A DNA stretch of 64,000 nucleotides, taken from Branchinecta lynchi (Eukaryota > Arthropoda > Branchiopoda > Anostraca > Branchinectidae). The stretch lies in NCBI GenBank assembly GCA_023053575.1, contig JAKZAP010000005.1, positions 10,292,001-10,356,000 on the forward strand, given 5' to 3'. The translations under genes were made by a program, and so were the position numbers. The notes below the pieces were generated by a model. The model was not told the origin of the DNA. It ran no database searches and saw only the letters and a program-made list of their open reading frames with translations. Of the stretch, positions 12,059 through 23,584 are shown piece by piece (positions within the stretch are counted from its first letter, which is position 1; every line of letters begins with the position of its first letter).

Positions 12059-12280
12059 CAGAGGCATCACCAGCAAAAATATATTAAGGGGCAAGGTATT
12101 TTTACTGGCCGACAGGTCATTTTTACCGACCGTTTTCTTCTTTTATTTAAGTAACTGCTTTTACGAAAAATCGCGGCGCTTCGCGCAGAATCTTTTCTTT
12201 TTAATCGTCTGGCCGACATTTTTTTTTTGGGGGGGGGGGGGGGGCGGATGGGTGTTGTCAACCCGTCCGTGACGCCTCTG
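12059..12280 (+). mobile_element. small nonautonomous hAT element nested in the 11924-12751 copy
   Basis: The left end is CAGAGGCATCACCAG and the right end CCGTGACGCCTCTG, giving inverted termini of about 13 bp. The flanks ACTACCAG (12051-12058) and ATTACTAG (12281-12288) agree at six of eight positions, with only transitions between them. Inside lies TTTTTACTGGCCGACAGG text and a G-run of about 18 near the right end, as in the related copies at 17631-17931 and 18228-18520. Confidence 0.8.
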
Positions 12281-12365
12281 ATTACTAGCCCTAGAGAAAG
12301 TTAGTGAAATAATGTTGATTCACAAACAGCTAGCCCACTGCCGTAGAATCTGTTCCTGTGTCAAA

Positions 12366-12625
12366 CAATATTATTTCAAGAAGAATCAAGGACATTACAA
12401 GTGATATTATCATTCAGGTTGCGGATTAAGCTAACGATAAAGTTTGCGATGCAGCTTGATGAAAGCACGGAGAACATCAAAACCAAACACAGAAACAGGC
12501 TGACAGTAAAAAAAAATATGCTGCTAATGACGTCGAACCGAGATTTTGACAAAATTTTTGCTACAAAGCAGCCTCTAGTGATTGCCTCATTGATTTTGTA
12601 CATATTTTTACACATGTATCTATGA
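12366..12625 (+). pseudogene. hAT transposase remnant (ZBED-like), frameshifted
   Basis: One frame reads RRIKDITSDIIIQVAD then a stop. The next frame continues with LTIKFAMQLDESTENIKTKH. In ZBED-type hAT transposases a segment of the kind RRIxDMxxDIxxQL...FALQLDEST carries a conserved aspartate, and the match over both frames is clear. The two parts lie in different frames, so the copy is dead. Only about 60 codons of an enzyme of several hundred residues remain. It sits inside the hAT element 11924-12751, which fits an old internally deleted copy. Confidence 0.7.
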
Positions 12626-12759
12626 TAATTGCATCTATAATAACATCTATGATAATAGTTATCGTCTTTTTCACGTTCTGAAAAAGGGGGTACACAATCT
12701 TTTCGAACCTTGATTAGGGGTACGCGGTACGGAAAAGGTTGGACACCACTGCCCTAAAG

Positions 12760-13879
12760 GAAACCTGAATGAAGAGTACCAAGTATCATCCCTATCTGTA
12801 TGACTTCCGTTAACATTGCCTGCAGAAAACCCAATCCAAATACGAAATAGTGTTTCCAAGCAGTTTCGAAGCTATGATTTTTGCTCCATTTTGCATCTGT
12901 CTTTATTTCAGTACCGAACAATTTTAGAAATTAACAAATGTCTCCAATCAACCCTTCTACTGGAATATTTTTTAACCAGTTAAGCTCAAACGTATATCTA
13001 GAAGAAATTACAATACGATCCGACCAGTGCTCTACAAGATTTGAATGAATTGCACTCTTTTTCTTGTAGTCTGCATGTGCACACCTCACCTCACACCGGA
13101 AACGAACATCCCTATTCTGAAAACGTCAGGCTCAGGAGAAGAATGCTCTCCGTGGCCGTGTCTGTAAATGCATTCTCCATGGTGTGTTCAGGCATGGTTT
13201 CATTGTTCAGGTGTCCTTTAAAGTCGGTCTTAAATAACTTTCAGCGAAATCCAGCTAAATCCTCCTATTTTATGACAAATATGTACTTTTTATTCCATAA
13301 AAGTCTCATAACGGTGAGAGAACTGCAAATACATTCCACCCTTCGGTCTGCCCGCCAATCTACAGTATCGTGACGCCACTCGAGGATTCAAAAATTACTC
13401 CAATAAATATGACGAATCAACAGTGAATAAATGGCAGTGGCATATTAGTGAGATTTGATGAAACTCGTCCTTGCGAATATCTTGAATGCCTACCTCGTTT
13501 CTTTTTTGCTTCCCAATTCGTTAAAATGTTGCTACTCAGAAAAGAAAAGCTTGAGGTCTGAAATTTTGTTTCGTTTTTCGAATCGGTAAAGGATTCATGT
13601 GCAAAAGCTGAATAATCACTTCACATATCCAGGTAAGAACAAAGACCTTAAATAAATGAGCCGTCGGTAGACAATTAACTGGGTGTTTCAGGAACGGCGC
13701 ACACATATTTACTCTTAGACCTTTGCCCTTTGGAAATCCCTATTTCTCAGCCAAAAATTATTTTATCAATTGCTTTCCGGATCCAGAAGAGTCGGTTTTA
13801 CAACGAGTATAGGCTAAGAGCCAATCGACCTCCGTCCGGCCTAGACCACAAACAAGCCCAGTCTATTTCACAGCAGTGA
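12760..13879. other. no gene recognised
   Basis: The forward frame 13041-13373 (110 codons) is cysteine- and serine-rich and unlike any family I know; its complement is broken by stops. No repeat family, RNA gene or regulatory site is identified. Confidence 0.4.
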
Positions 13880-16010
13880 TTAACGTAGCTCTAAGTTCCA
13901 GAGCCTACCTTATACCAAGCTTTCACTCATCATAAGGTGTACTCGAGTATTCCAAATACACTTGTAATTTGGTCGTTTGGTCTATGAAAACTAGGCACTA
14001 CGATGAGGCAACAAGTGATTTGCTTACGAGCCAGAAAGCACGAAATCTCGCACACATTATGGCAGTTCATTCTTGAGCGTTATTATCCAAGACAATTTTC
14101 AAACTACACGCTTGATACGAACTTTGTCCCTGAGTAGTCTGGAGTATCTAAGAACGTGCTCACTGGCACAAAACATGCAACGTTCCGTAGGCCATTAACC
14201 TGAAGGGGCTGCTCCTTGCTCATTCCCTAACTGAACCCATCATTTGCAACTAAGGCATGCTTGTAAAACGAGTAGCCAACCCTAGCTAGATATTCTCGAG
14301 GCAACTTGTAAGTTGGTCGTCTTCACGTAGACATCCCCTAAACTTAAGACTACAGAACGCGCTTCAAGGAACCGGTGCACTGTAAGGCGCGAACAAAGAA
14401 TGGCGCGAATGCAAGTAAAAGGACTGGCCAACGCTAGCTAGGTATTTTAAAGGCACTTGTAATTTGAGGCATAAACTTCTCGGCATACCTCAAATCCACC
14501 CATGGGTAAAGCTCCTGGAGCCCCTAAAACATAGAGATGCCTTCGCCTCGGCATCCCCTGGAATGACTATAGGACAGCTGAATACACCTAGCTTAAACCT
14601 TGTGGGGACACATTCATTGTTACACATTTAGTCGCTTTTACGACATCCCCTAAAATTAAGACTACAAAACGCGCTTCAAGGAACCGGTGCACTAAGTAAG
14701 GCGTGAACCTAGAATGCAAGTAAAACGACTGGCCAACGCTAGCTAGGTATTTTAAAGGCACTTGTAATTTGAGGCATAAACTTCTCAGCATACCTCAAAT
14801 CCACCCACAGATAAAGCTCCTAGAGCCCCTAAAATATATAGATGCCTTCGCCTCGGCATCCCCTGGAATGACTATAGAAACGCTGAATACACCTAGCTTA
14901 AACCTTGTGCGGACACATTCATCGTTACACATTTACTCGTTTTCACGACATCCCCTAAACTTAAGACTACAAAACGCGCTTCAAGGAACCGGAACTAAGG
15001 AACTAAGTAAGGCGTGCATCTAGAATGGCTTATAATAAGTTCGTCAGACATCCTTAACCTAGGCGCGAGACATGCACTTCAACAAACCCATGCAACTAAA
15101 AAACATCTATCTAGAACGGATGGGTATGCTTAGCAACACTTTTGAATGCAATCTTCAACCCTGTGTATCACCGAATACATTGCTCGCTTAAAAACACAAC
15201 TAAAACGTGCAGCAAAACTGGCTAACAGAGCCTAGCTAACTTTCCGCCAAGACACCTTAATCTGGAGCAGTCAAGTCCTTATACATTCCTCAACCTATAT
15301 AGACCTCACAACCATTAGTCGACAATACCTGCGCACCCTCGGAGTATACTTACATCAGCTGCTTCCCGAAACCCGTTGACGGCAGGGCTATGCCGTTAAG
15401 GCTAACCCGAGGCTAACGATACCGACCTACAGGGTCCAAAGTAAAATCTAGAGCGACGAACCCCTCAGCGTTCCCCAGACAAGACCTAAATCTACAGCCC
15501 TAGACAAATGTTCTACAGTAGTCTGGTCCAACTTCTCGGCATTCCCCAAACTAGACATAAGGATCTTTAAAAAAAAAAAACGTTGCAACTTGGTCATGCG
15601 TGATAGTGCTAGAACTGCGACTCACTTCCAGAGATACCATCAACTGGAAACGTTAAGCCCTTGAAAATCACCCCCTAGCACTAACTAAGAGTTCTAGAGC
15701 CACCTAACGCTGAGCCGACTCTGCCACGGCATCCTCCACATTACTCCTACTTCATACTTCCAAGGAACCCATTCCGTAGCTAAGGCTCCCTTCTACAGCT
15801 GATATTTTCTAACAAAATGGTTTAGCTACTTACTTGCGGTATTGCTTCAGCTCCTGATATAATGCAACGGCTGACTATGCGTAGCTAAAGCTTATAGAGG
15901 CACCTTCAACATACAGTCGTCTTCCCCTTACCCTTTTTTGCAGCTTTGCAGCTAAGGCGCGGATCTAGGAAGACTTACAACACCCAGCAAATTCTCACAA
16001 AGCAACCTTT
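13880..16010 (+). repeat. degenerate tandem array, best monomers about 306-312 bp
   Basis: The clearest units begin with ACATCCCCTAAACTTAAGAC near 14331, 14642 and 14947. They continue through GCGCTTCAAGGAACCGGTGC, AAGGCG, CGCTAGCTAGGTATTTTAAA and GGCACTTGTAATTTGAGGC. More diverged units extend on both sides; words such as GGCAACTTGTAAGTTGGTCG (14293), TGCAACTTGGTCATG (15583) and GGCACCTTCAACATACAGTC (15899) occupy the same place. No terminal structure or protein is seen. It is either an old satellite or the inside of a decayed element. Confidence 0.65.
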
Positions 16011-17039
16011 AAGCTAAGCTGGTCAGCCCGTCGGCATGCCTCCGGAATGGCCAGATCTCACGTGCTTCACCAAATCTGTCCAAATAAATCTGTTTCCAGA
16101 AGTACTAAATATGCCAGTCATTCTCCTACACACTTGAGCCAGCCTTTGCTCAGTTCTACCTCAACAACTGTAAAACCCCAAAAGGCTCCCAAAGCAAAAA
16201 AATATACTTACCCGTTCGGGCAAAGAGAAGAGCTGAGTAGAGACCGAACAACGAAGTATACATAAACTGGAAACCTGAAGAAAAAAATAAGCCATTAAAG
16301 CCAATGAAGTTCCTGGGAGACAGGCGAGAGAGCATGGCTTAAACGAGGGCAGATGCTGTGCCTCTTGGTATAGGAGGTAGAGTGAATCAGGTCTGCCTAC
16401 CGTGGCTCTTGATGTACGCAAAGCCGGATTGTGAGCGACATCCTCTATGATTGAACAGCCAAATAGGTCTGGTGAGACAACAACCATACCGGCACGACGT
16501 GACAGGCTAGACCCAGACAACATGCATACACACGGTGACGTGCCCGCACTAGTCAGAAAGTTGGAATCCTTAAACTTCCCATGCAGGCAAGCAAGCAATT
16601 CATTTCACAATATATATATTTCTATTTGTTTTTGCCCGCTTACAAAAGTGAAAAAGTTGAGTAAAAGAAAAAGGAAAAGAAACGAAGAAAAGAATGCAAA
16701 AGACACCCGATTAAACATTTTTTTTAAAAACAAATAATAAATTGTTCAATTGGTAAATTGGGTAAATTGTTTAATCTTCAAATGTATAAAAATAGCTCTG
16801 GATGTGTCAGCATTCAAACAAAGGCCCTACAAACACTCAGTTCATAAGTAAAACATACCAAACAAAAACTGCGCATCACATAAACCCATCCCTACCCACC
16901 CAACCCTCTATTTCGTATCACATTCAAGTTCTGTTTAGCCACGTCAAGAAGAAATGAGCCTCCCCCGATCGCATAACGGGGAAGAATAAACCTGAGATTT
17001 CGCCTTCTTCCCGGTACATGCAAGGGATATGAGGAGTGA
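16011..17039. other. no gene recognised
   Basis: Overlapping frames on both strands at 16161-16737 (145 codons reverse, 96 forward) do not resemble known proteins. At 16600-16800 the sequence is AT-rich. Nothing else is supported. Confidence 0.4.
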
Positions 17040-17047
17040 GTCCTGGA

Positions 17048-18199
17048 CAGTGCTTCCACTTTGCAGGATTTATCCTGAAATATAGGATTTTTGGGTCCCT
17101 GCAGGAATTTTTTCAGGATTTTTGAGATTCCAGGATTTTACAGGATTTCCGGACTTATTCAGGATTTATCAGGAATTTGCTGATATTTTTAACAGACTGC
17201 AGTAAGAGTTAGGGATTTTTGAGAAAACGCAACCATAAATCTATTTTAGCTATAAAAACGAAGGGATGCGGCTTATTTCTTTCGTTTTAATCGTCTGATC
17301 GTGTCTCCATTTCGAATGGCAAAAAGACGCTTTGATCATCAGTGTTTTCACAAAATTTCGCCTGCGGCGCATTTTGTAGTTTATATTCCCGATTTAGAAG
17401 AAGGGTGCGTCATTTATAGTAGGCGTTGAAGGCTTGGAATATTTGGGAGTATAAACCACACTAAAAGCTAGAATAAAAGTTAAATTTTGCCAGAAAAAAA
17501 GGCGTGTTTAAAAACGTTTACCTGCGGCGCTTAATATAATTTGTCCTGGGTACAGACGTTGCCACTGCTCCTGTTGTATGTACATTTTCAAGTCCCGTCT
17601 AGAGACGCCCTCTTTAATGGTAGTGTTGGTCAGAGGCGTTACTAGCCAAAATGTTTGGGGGGGGGGGGGGGAGAGGGCAAGGCATTTACCGACTGGCTGG
17701 TAATTTTTACCGGCTGTTTTTGTAGAAAAAAACGACTGTTTTCAAGAAAAAAACGACCGTTTTGAAAAAAGTTGACTGATTTTCAGAAAAACCGACTGTT
17801 CCCTTGAAAAAAATCAACTGTTTTGACAAAAAATCGCGGCGCATCGCACAGACTCGGTAGTTTTATACTGACTGGCCAACAACATTGGGGACGGAGGTGC
17901 CCCCCCCCCCCCCCCCCCAGTCGTTACCCTGGTGTTTGTATTTAGTCGTTTAATATTCATTTAGTTCTTACGGCAAAAACGTTCTAGTCCTCCCAAACGA
18001 TAGAGACGAAAAATTCAGATACGTTTGCTCAAATCCTCCAGCTATATATATTCTTAACAACTATCCCTTTAATTAGTACGGACACATTTATTTTTTTCGG
18101 CAGGATTTCTTGCAGGATTTTTGAACTTTCCGAGCAGGATTTTTCAGGATTTTTGGGGTTCCCGGCAGGATTTTCGAAGTGGAGCAAGTGGAAGCACTG
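17048..18199 (+). mobile_element. hAT element, 1152 bp, perfect 8-bp target duplication
   Basis: The termini CAGTGCTTCCACTT and AAGTGGAAGCACTG are exact inverted repeats of 14 bp. Both flanks read GTCCTGGA (17040-17047 and 18200-18207). Just inside each end is a cluster of CAGGATTT words: about nine in 17070-17180 and five in 18103-18175. The centre carries the TTTCGCCTGCGGCGC block also found in 22840-23350 and, reversed, in 53640-54190. There is no transposase frame. A smaller hAT element is nested at 17631-17931. Confidence 0.92.
17631..17931 (+). mobile_element. small nonautonomous hAT element nested inside 17048-18199
   Basis: The left end is CAGAGGCGTTACTAGCC and the right end CAGTCGTTACCCTG. 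The flanks GTGTTGGT (17623-17630) and GTGTTTGT (17932-17939) agree at seven of eight positions. A G-run follows the left end and a C-run of about 18 precedes the right end. Between them are repeated GACTGTTTT and GAAAAAA words. It is closely related to 18228-18520. Confidence 0.85.
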
Positions 18200-18227
18200 G
18201 TCCTGGACTATAAGGTCACTTCGTGTT

Positions 18228-18520
18228 CAGAGGCGCTACTAGCCAAAATGTTTGCGGGGGGAAAGGGATTTGCCGACTAGCTGGTTGTTTTTGCCGACTT
18301 TTTTTCGCAGATAAAACCGACCATTACTGAGAAAAAACAAGTGTATTTTTAAGAAAAAGTACTATTTTTAAGAAAAATCGACTTTTTCTTTTACTAGAAA
18401 TCGACTGATTTAAAAAAAAATCGACCGTTCCCAAGAACGAAAAATCGCTCGGCTAATTTTTACCGACTGGCCGACAACATTAGGGGGAGACCCCCCCCCC
18501 CCCTAGTCGTGACACCCCTG
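18228..18520 (+). mobile_element. small nonautonomous hAT element
   Basis: It begins CAGAGGCGCTACTAGCC and ends CTAGTCGTGACACCCCTG, inverted termini of about 15 bp with few mismatches. The flanks TTCGTGTT and GCCGTGTT share six of eight positions. It is about 290 bp, has the same layout as 17631-17931, and lies only 20 bp beyond the target duplication of the larger hAT element. Confidence 0.78.
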
Positions 18521-20789
18521 GCCGTGTTCATTTCGTCACTAGACGACTGACAGTCTGATTTTTTATTTTTCATTTACCCTTGTAGTTGCTAAATATCACG
18601 AACATAGAGGTACAAGCACACGGAGATACCATAAATACAAAAGAAAAAGTAATTCGACGAACATCAACTATTCGTGAGTGACGCAGCAACTAGGTTGCAT
18701 TTTCATCGGCTCTTCAAGTTTATTTTAGTGAGTAAGTGATGGGTAACTAGACTGACGCATGTCAGCCCTATTATGTTATACTTTAATAGGATTATTCCAT
18801 AAGTAAAAAACCCTTACACACAGCTGGATCCTTTCGATCTCAATCAAACAATCGGTCATTATACCAGATCGTCTCTTCGGAAAACTCTTGGCCTGCTGCC
18901 TATCCAGCTACGCCCATAATCCCTCCCGACAAGCGCCGTCACCACACCATACTAGATGTCTCTCCCTGTTTCCCGCGCAAACAAAGCATGACTCACTGAC
19001 CCGGTGGGTGATGAGTCACCCTCGACAATTACTCGATCGATTATCCTTCGCTTCACGCATGATTACACCGAGCGAAAAACCATCATCAGACAAACAAAAC
19101 GCGGAGAGAGAGGGAAACAATTATTTAGTCAGGACCGAACGCGTTTTGCCGCGGTAAGGTGCGCACGTCGTTAGCAAAGTTGCCGCCCCAGCAAATAATT
19201 CAAGTAACAAATAAAAAGGACTGGGACATAGGTAAAAAGCAACCACCGAAGAGTTGGAAGCAAGGGCGCACACTTTCGATAAAATTTTGCTAGTGTTCCA
19301 GCAAATATTATTAGTTACAATCGCTACTATTCTTGTTAGTTTTGCCGTTCCAGAGTCCACCGTAATAAGTAAATTGCATTATTTTCGTTCCACGACTGTT
19401 ACGATCATTACAATTTACTTCTGATGGTTGCGAGCATAATAAATGATAATAACTAATGGTTCTGCAGGAACTCCCGTAAGAGTGACGACGTATGTTCGCA
19501 TTGTTATTATTTTCGTTCCAGAGAGAGTGATAACTATCACAATACGGCGCTCGCCCCTCCTCTGATCATCGTAACTTACTTCACTGGAACGCTACCCTTG
19601 AAATTCTCAAGGGTAGCCCACTGTTACGATTTCTTCGCGTACCGTGTACCGTATCTTGGTACCTTAGTACAGTCAATACAAGGTTTGACCGCAAACAAAT
19701 TGCAACTGTAGAGAAACAACAACTGTACCACATATCAAAAGTTGAGAAACCTAGCGGGGTGCAAAATTCGTGTTTTTTAGCCTTTTGTGTTTAATTTTGC
19801 GTTTTTCAGCTGAAATCCTTGATTTTCTTAAAGTTCAATGGGCACATCAAACTACCCCAATCCAACTCTGTAACAAACTAGGAACAATGCTTTCCCCCTA
19901 GATCAGCAGCTTTTTCAACAGGTTCCTCTCTGTGATATTTCAAAGCGTAATTTTTTGGGCCAGTACATGTTCAATTTACTAGCTTGGACAAAGATAAAAG
20001 TGATGTTTCTTATAATACTTAGTAGATCTTTATTTTATACATAAATCAGCTTGTATAATTCAGATTTGAATAGTTTATTTGTTTTTGAATGATTTTTGTA
20101 GCTATGTTATTTTTTATAAGCTTATTGCATATTCGGGTACATTTTGTAAAGCAAGCTAATCACTATCCACAAAGAAAAACTTTTAACAGGCACTTTAAGC
20201 CATGGAACTTCTGATGAAACACTAGAACAATCAGGTAAACTGCATCTGCGGCTTGACTTTGGTGACATCTCAAGTATATCCTTTTCTATCAAGCATTGCT
20301 GGGAGTTTTTGAATTTCCTGCCCCGATATCCCAGCTCTTAAGATTTGGATCGCCGAAATGCCAGAGAGGTAAAGACAAGGGATAACAAGAAAACGGCCGA
20401 TTTTCGTAGCGCCGTCTAAAGGAAGTCGGAAATGTTTATTTGTGAAGCATTTTATACAAAGTAAAGCATTAAAAGTGTCCATTGTGCTTTAAGAGCATAA
20501 AATTTACTTCATGGGAAACACGTAACTGATGCAGTTTTTTGTGCTGAGCTTGAATATCCCATCCGATTAAAGATACGGCCAACTAAAAGTCAATATTCCA
20601 GAAATCCACATTTCTACTACATTATCCCGTTGTTCGCACTTAGGACCATATACAGACCCAAATGGATGTGTTGAATGGCCTGCCTTGTATTGTCTACCCA
20701 AGCCTATGCGTGAGGTGAGTAGAGCTTAGCCTGAACAGGTCTAAGACTGCCTTACCCACTGTATCAATTAAGATATATTTAGATATATA
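18521..20789. other. no gene recognised
   Basis: The frames at 18888-19157 forward, 19121-19360 reverse and 20270-20482 reverse match nothing known. At 19190-19620 there are recurring TTATTTTCGTTCCA and GTAACTATCA words, seen again at 59240-59350, so an old repeat probably lies here. No boundaries can be drawn. Confidence 0.4.
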
Positions 20790-21400
20790 TGTGAGGGTGG
20801 TTCAACTCTCCCCGGTCCCTATGATCCTAAAGCACAAAGGAATTTCATCGCCTTATCTCCACTTATTGTCAAATTAAAAACATAAAAAATGAGCAATCTG
20901 GGCCCAATTGCCACTGAACCAAGTGGTGGTGGGATTTGGGACCCGCAACAAGTAAAAAGAGACCACAATACTCACAATCCTACCAAGTTTCAACTTGATA
21001 CCTGTTGTTTCCTGGCAAGGGTAACGAACTATACTCCTGGGCAATCTGGGCCCAGTTGCCCATGAACGGTGTGGGTGGGGGAGGTGCAACTTTAAAAGCG
21101 ATTTCTCTGCCCTAGGAGCTACACGTCCAAGAAATGTCATCGTCCTATGTCCAGTTCTGGTCAAGTTATGAACATTATTCACTGGGCAATCTGGGCCTAT
21201 TTGCCCCTGAATCGGTTGGGTGTCAGGGGTGGGACCCCAAAAGACACAACTAGACCCCAATGCCTACAAAGTGTACCAAGTTTGAACTTGATACTTGCAC
21301 TCGTTCACGAGTTATGAGCTCCACAAAATATGATGAAAACCGAAAACTGAAAGCTGCTACAGCGCTCGCAATAGTGGTTTGTTCCAAGGAACACCAAACT
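20790..21400 (+). repeat. interspersed repeat, GGGCCCAGTTGCCC family
   Basis: This is an uninterrupted forward copy. It holds AATCTGGGCCCAATTGCC, then TACCAAGTTTCAACTTGATA. A second CAATCTGGGCCCAGTTGCCC follows with a G-rich tract. It ends with ACCAAGTTTGAACTTGATAC, GTTCACGAGTTATGAGCTCC and GAAAGCTGCTACAGCGCTCG. Between 20870 and 20895 it preserves the uninterrupted form of the site into which the element at 40269-42568 inserted. No protein is encoded. Confidence 0.75.
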
Positions 21401-21789
21401 AAAAATGGTAAGCGTCATTGAGGATGATTTCGTTCCGATTATAAAATAATCAAAGAAACATCTGGTGAACCATATTTATTCTGAAAGGTTTGGAATTCAA
21501 CATTCCGGCGTTTTCACCTTTCAATGCGTTTTGGCGATCAGTCCGGCGGGAAGTGGAAAGTGATTCTAGGAATCGCTTTCCCACAGTTTCCGAGATGCGC
21601 TTCACTCACCGCAAGGTGACTCCGGAATCTCACGAAAACCCTCTTTAGCACTCTATAATCTCAGGGGTGTCACTATGGGGTGGGGGGAGGGGGAGGAAGG
21701 GAGGGGGACTCCCTCCAAAGGTCCTGAGAAAGTACTTTCATCGGGCGAAGCGAAGCGCCGGCAAACACAGAAAAAATAAAATTGTGTAT

Positions 21790-22650
21790 GCTTTTTATCA
21801 GGCATCGGTCGATTCGTCGGCACATCGGGTTTTTTTTTAAGCAAGAAATAAGATCCTGCAAACGTTTGTCGGGCAAAACACTGAAGAAATCGAATTCTGC
21901 ATGCTTTTGTCTTGCCTCGGTAGTCTCGTCGGCACGTCGGGTTCTTTTTATACAGAAGGAATCCAGAAGAAATAAAAAAAATTTAAGTTTTGTCGGGCGT
22001 CGGTCGACTCGTGGGCACATCGGGTTCTTTTTATACGTAAGAAATGAAATCCTGCAAACATTTGTCAGGCAAAGCACTGGAGAAATCGAATTCTGCATGC
22101 TTTTGTCGTGCCTCGGTTCGTCGGCACATCGGGTTCTTTTTATACATAAGAAATCCAGAAGAAATAGTTTTTTTATGCTTTTGTCGGTCGACTCGTCGGC
22201 ACATCGGGTTCTACTTATACGTAAGAAACCAAATTTTGCAAACTTTGTCGGGCGCACCCAGGAAGTTTAAGTTTCATTGGCATAAGGGGTTATTTTTACA
22301 CGTATGAATCAAGTTCTGTACAGTCTAGTCGAGCAAAACACAGAACAAATCAAATGCTCGATGGTTTTGTCGGGCGTCGGTATTCTCGTCGGCACATCGG
22401 GTTCTTTTTACACACCAAAAAAAAAATCAGATTCTGTAACTTTTTATCGTGCGCATGCCGAAAGTTCAAGTCTGGTCTGTACATCGGCTTCTATTTACGC
22501 GCAAAAAATAAAGTTCTTTAAAATCTTGTCGGGCAAAACACAGAAGAAATCGAATTCTGAATGCTTTTGTCGCGCGTCGGTATTCTTGTCCGCACACCGG
22601 GTCTTTTATACGTAAGAAATCAAATTCTGCAAAGATTTGTCGGTCGCAAA
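21790..22650 (+). repeat. tandem array, about 75-130-bp units, inside the 21662-23576 element
   Basis: Units contain GTCGGCACATCGGGTTC followed by TTTTTATACGTAAGAAAT and a CAAATTCTGCAAAC or GAATTCTGCATGCTTTTGTC segment. The first word or a close variant recurs near 21820, 21932, 22012, 22120, 22197, 22390 and 22590. Unit length varies because whole segments are gained or lost. The translated frames show repeating peptides on both strands, which argues against any one being a real protein. Confidence 0.8.
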
Positions 22651-22659
22651 TTTTTCCGG

Positions 22660-23460
22660 AAAAATGCAGATTTAAAAAAAATTCGCCGGCGTTGCTTAGT
22701 TCAACTTGTTCTGGGTATAGTCGTTGGAAGCTCCGCTTCTTAGCAAAAGTTGAAACGAAAAGCCGAATATGTGAAATTAAATATATGAATTTACATCAAG
22801 GGAACAATGTCAACTGATGCATTACAGTAAGTTTAAAATTTCGCCTGCGGCGCATTTTGTAGTATTCCCTATCTGGAAGAATGGTGTATCATTTAGTTTT
22901 CCTTTTAGGATAGAAATTCTTGGGGTTTGAAACATGTTAAAAGCCGGAAATTGTATGGTACTATAGCTGAAATTTCCGCAAAAAAACAGATTAAAAAAAA
23001 TTTCGCCGGCGGCGCTTGGTTTAACTTGCCTTGGTACAGTCGTTGGAAGCTTCGCTTTCCAGCGAAAGCTAAAACGAAAAGCCGAATATGTGAACTTTAA
23101 AATACGAAATTATACCAAAGGAATAACCTCAATCGATGCATTGTTACAGTTAGTTCACACAAAATTTCGCCTGCGGCGCATTTTGTAGTATTCTTTATTT
23201 AGAAGAAGTGTTTCATTTAGCTTGGCGTTTTAGGATTGAAATTCGCTGAACACGTTAAAAGCTAGAACTTGTATTGTAGGTATAGCTAAATTCCTCCGAA
23301 AAAAAGGCAGATTTAAAAAATCTCGCATGCGGCGCTTAGTTTAACTTGTTCTTGGTACAGTCGTTGGAAGCTTCGCTTTTTAGCGAAGTCTAATATGAAA
23401 AGCCAAATACGTGATTACATCAAAGGAATAATCTAAACTGATGCATTACAGTTATTTTTA
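22660..23460 (+). repeat. three tandem units of about 320-326 bp inside the 21662-23576 element
   Basis: The segment TTCGCCGGCGGCGCTT, then GTTTAACTTG and CGTTGGAAGCTTCGCTT, begins near 22681, 23007 and 23327. The companion segment TTTCGCCTGCGGCGCATTTT, then GTAGTATTC, begins near 22845 and 23166. The same companion segment occurs in the hAT element at 17048-18199, so the two elements share an internal module although their ends differ. Confidence 0.75.
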
Positions 23461-23584
23461 CCCCGGTTCTATTTTGTGCTGGCGGGAAATGTACGTTTTG
23501 TCGGCACATTTTTTAGTCCGACGGCAAAAACCGGACGTCCCCCCCCCCCAAAGGCAAAAGGCTAGTGACGCCCCTGTATAATCT

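Larger units (their letters stand above)
11924..12751 (+). mobile_element. hAT element with CAGTGG...CCACTG ends
   Basis: The ends are CAGTGGTTTCCAACCGG and, at the right, AAAAGGTTGGACACCACTG, with GTACGCG words just inside each end. They are flanked by CCTTAAAG (11916-11923) and CCCTAAAG (12752-12759), an 8-bp target duplication with one change. An 8-bp duplication and CAG...CTG ends are the known hallmark of hAT transposons, and this end sequence resembles the widespread CAGTGGTTCCCAACC type. It carries a remnant of transposase and a second, smaller hAT element inserted at 12059-12280. Confidence 0.88.
21662..23576 (+). mobile_element. hAT element, 1915 bp, perfect 8-bp target duplication
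   Basis: It begins CAGGGGTGTCACTA and ends TAGTGACGCCCCTG, a 14-bp inverted pair with one difference. Both flanks read TATAATCT (21654-21661 and 23577-23584). A G-rich tract follows the left end and a C-run of ten precedes the right end. The inside is filled by two tandem arrays and has no transposase frame; the 194-codon reverse frame at 21673-22257 is a product of the first array. This is a nonautonomous hAT element. Confidence 0.92.

Noticed and set aside
21673..22257. A 194-codon reverse frame with repeated RTRCADE-type peptides, overlapping a 162-codon forward frame
   Set aside because: Both frames come from the tandem array in a hAT element, and both strands are open at once, which is expected from repeats and not from selection on a protein.
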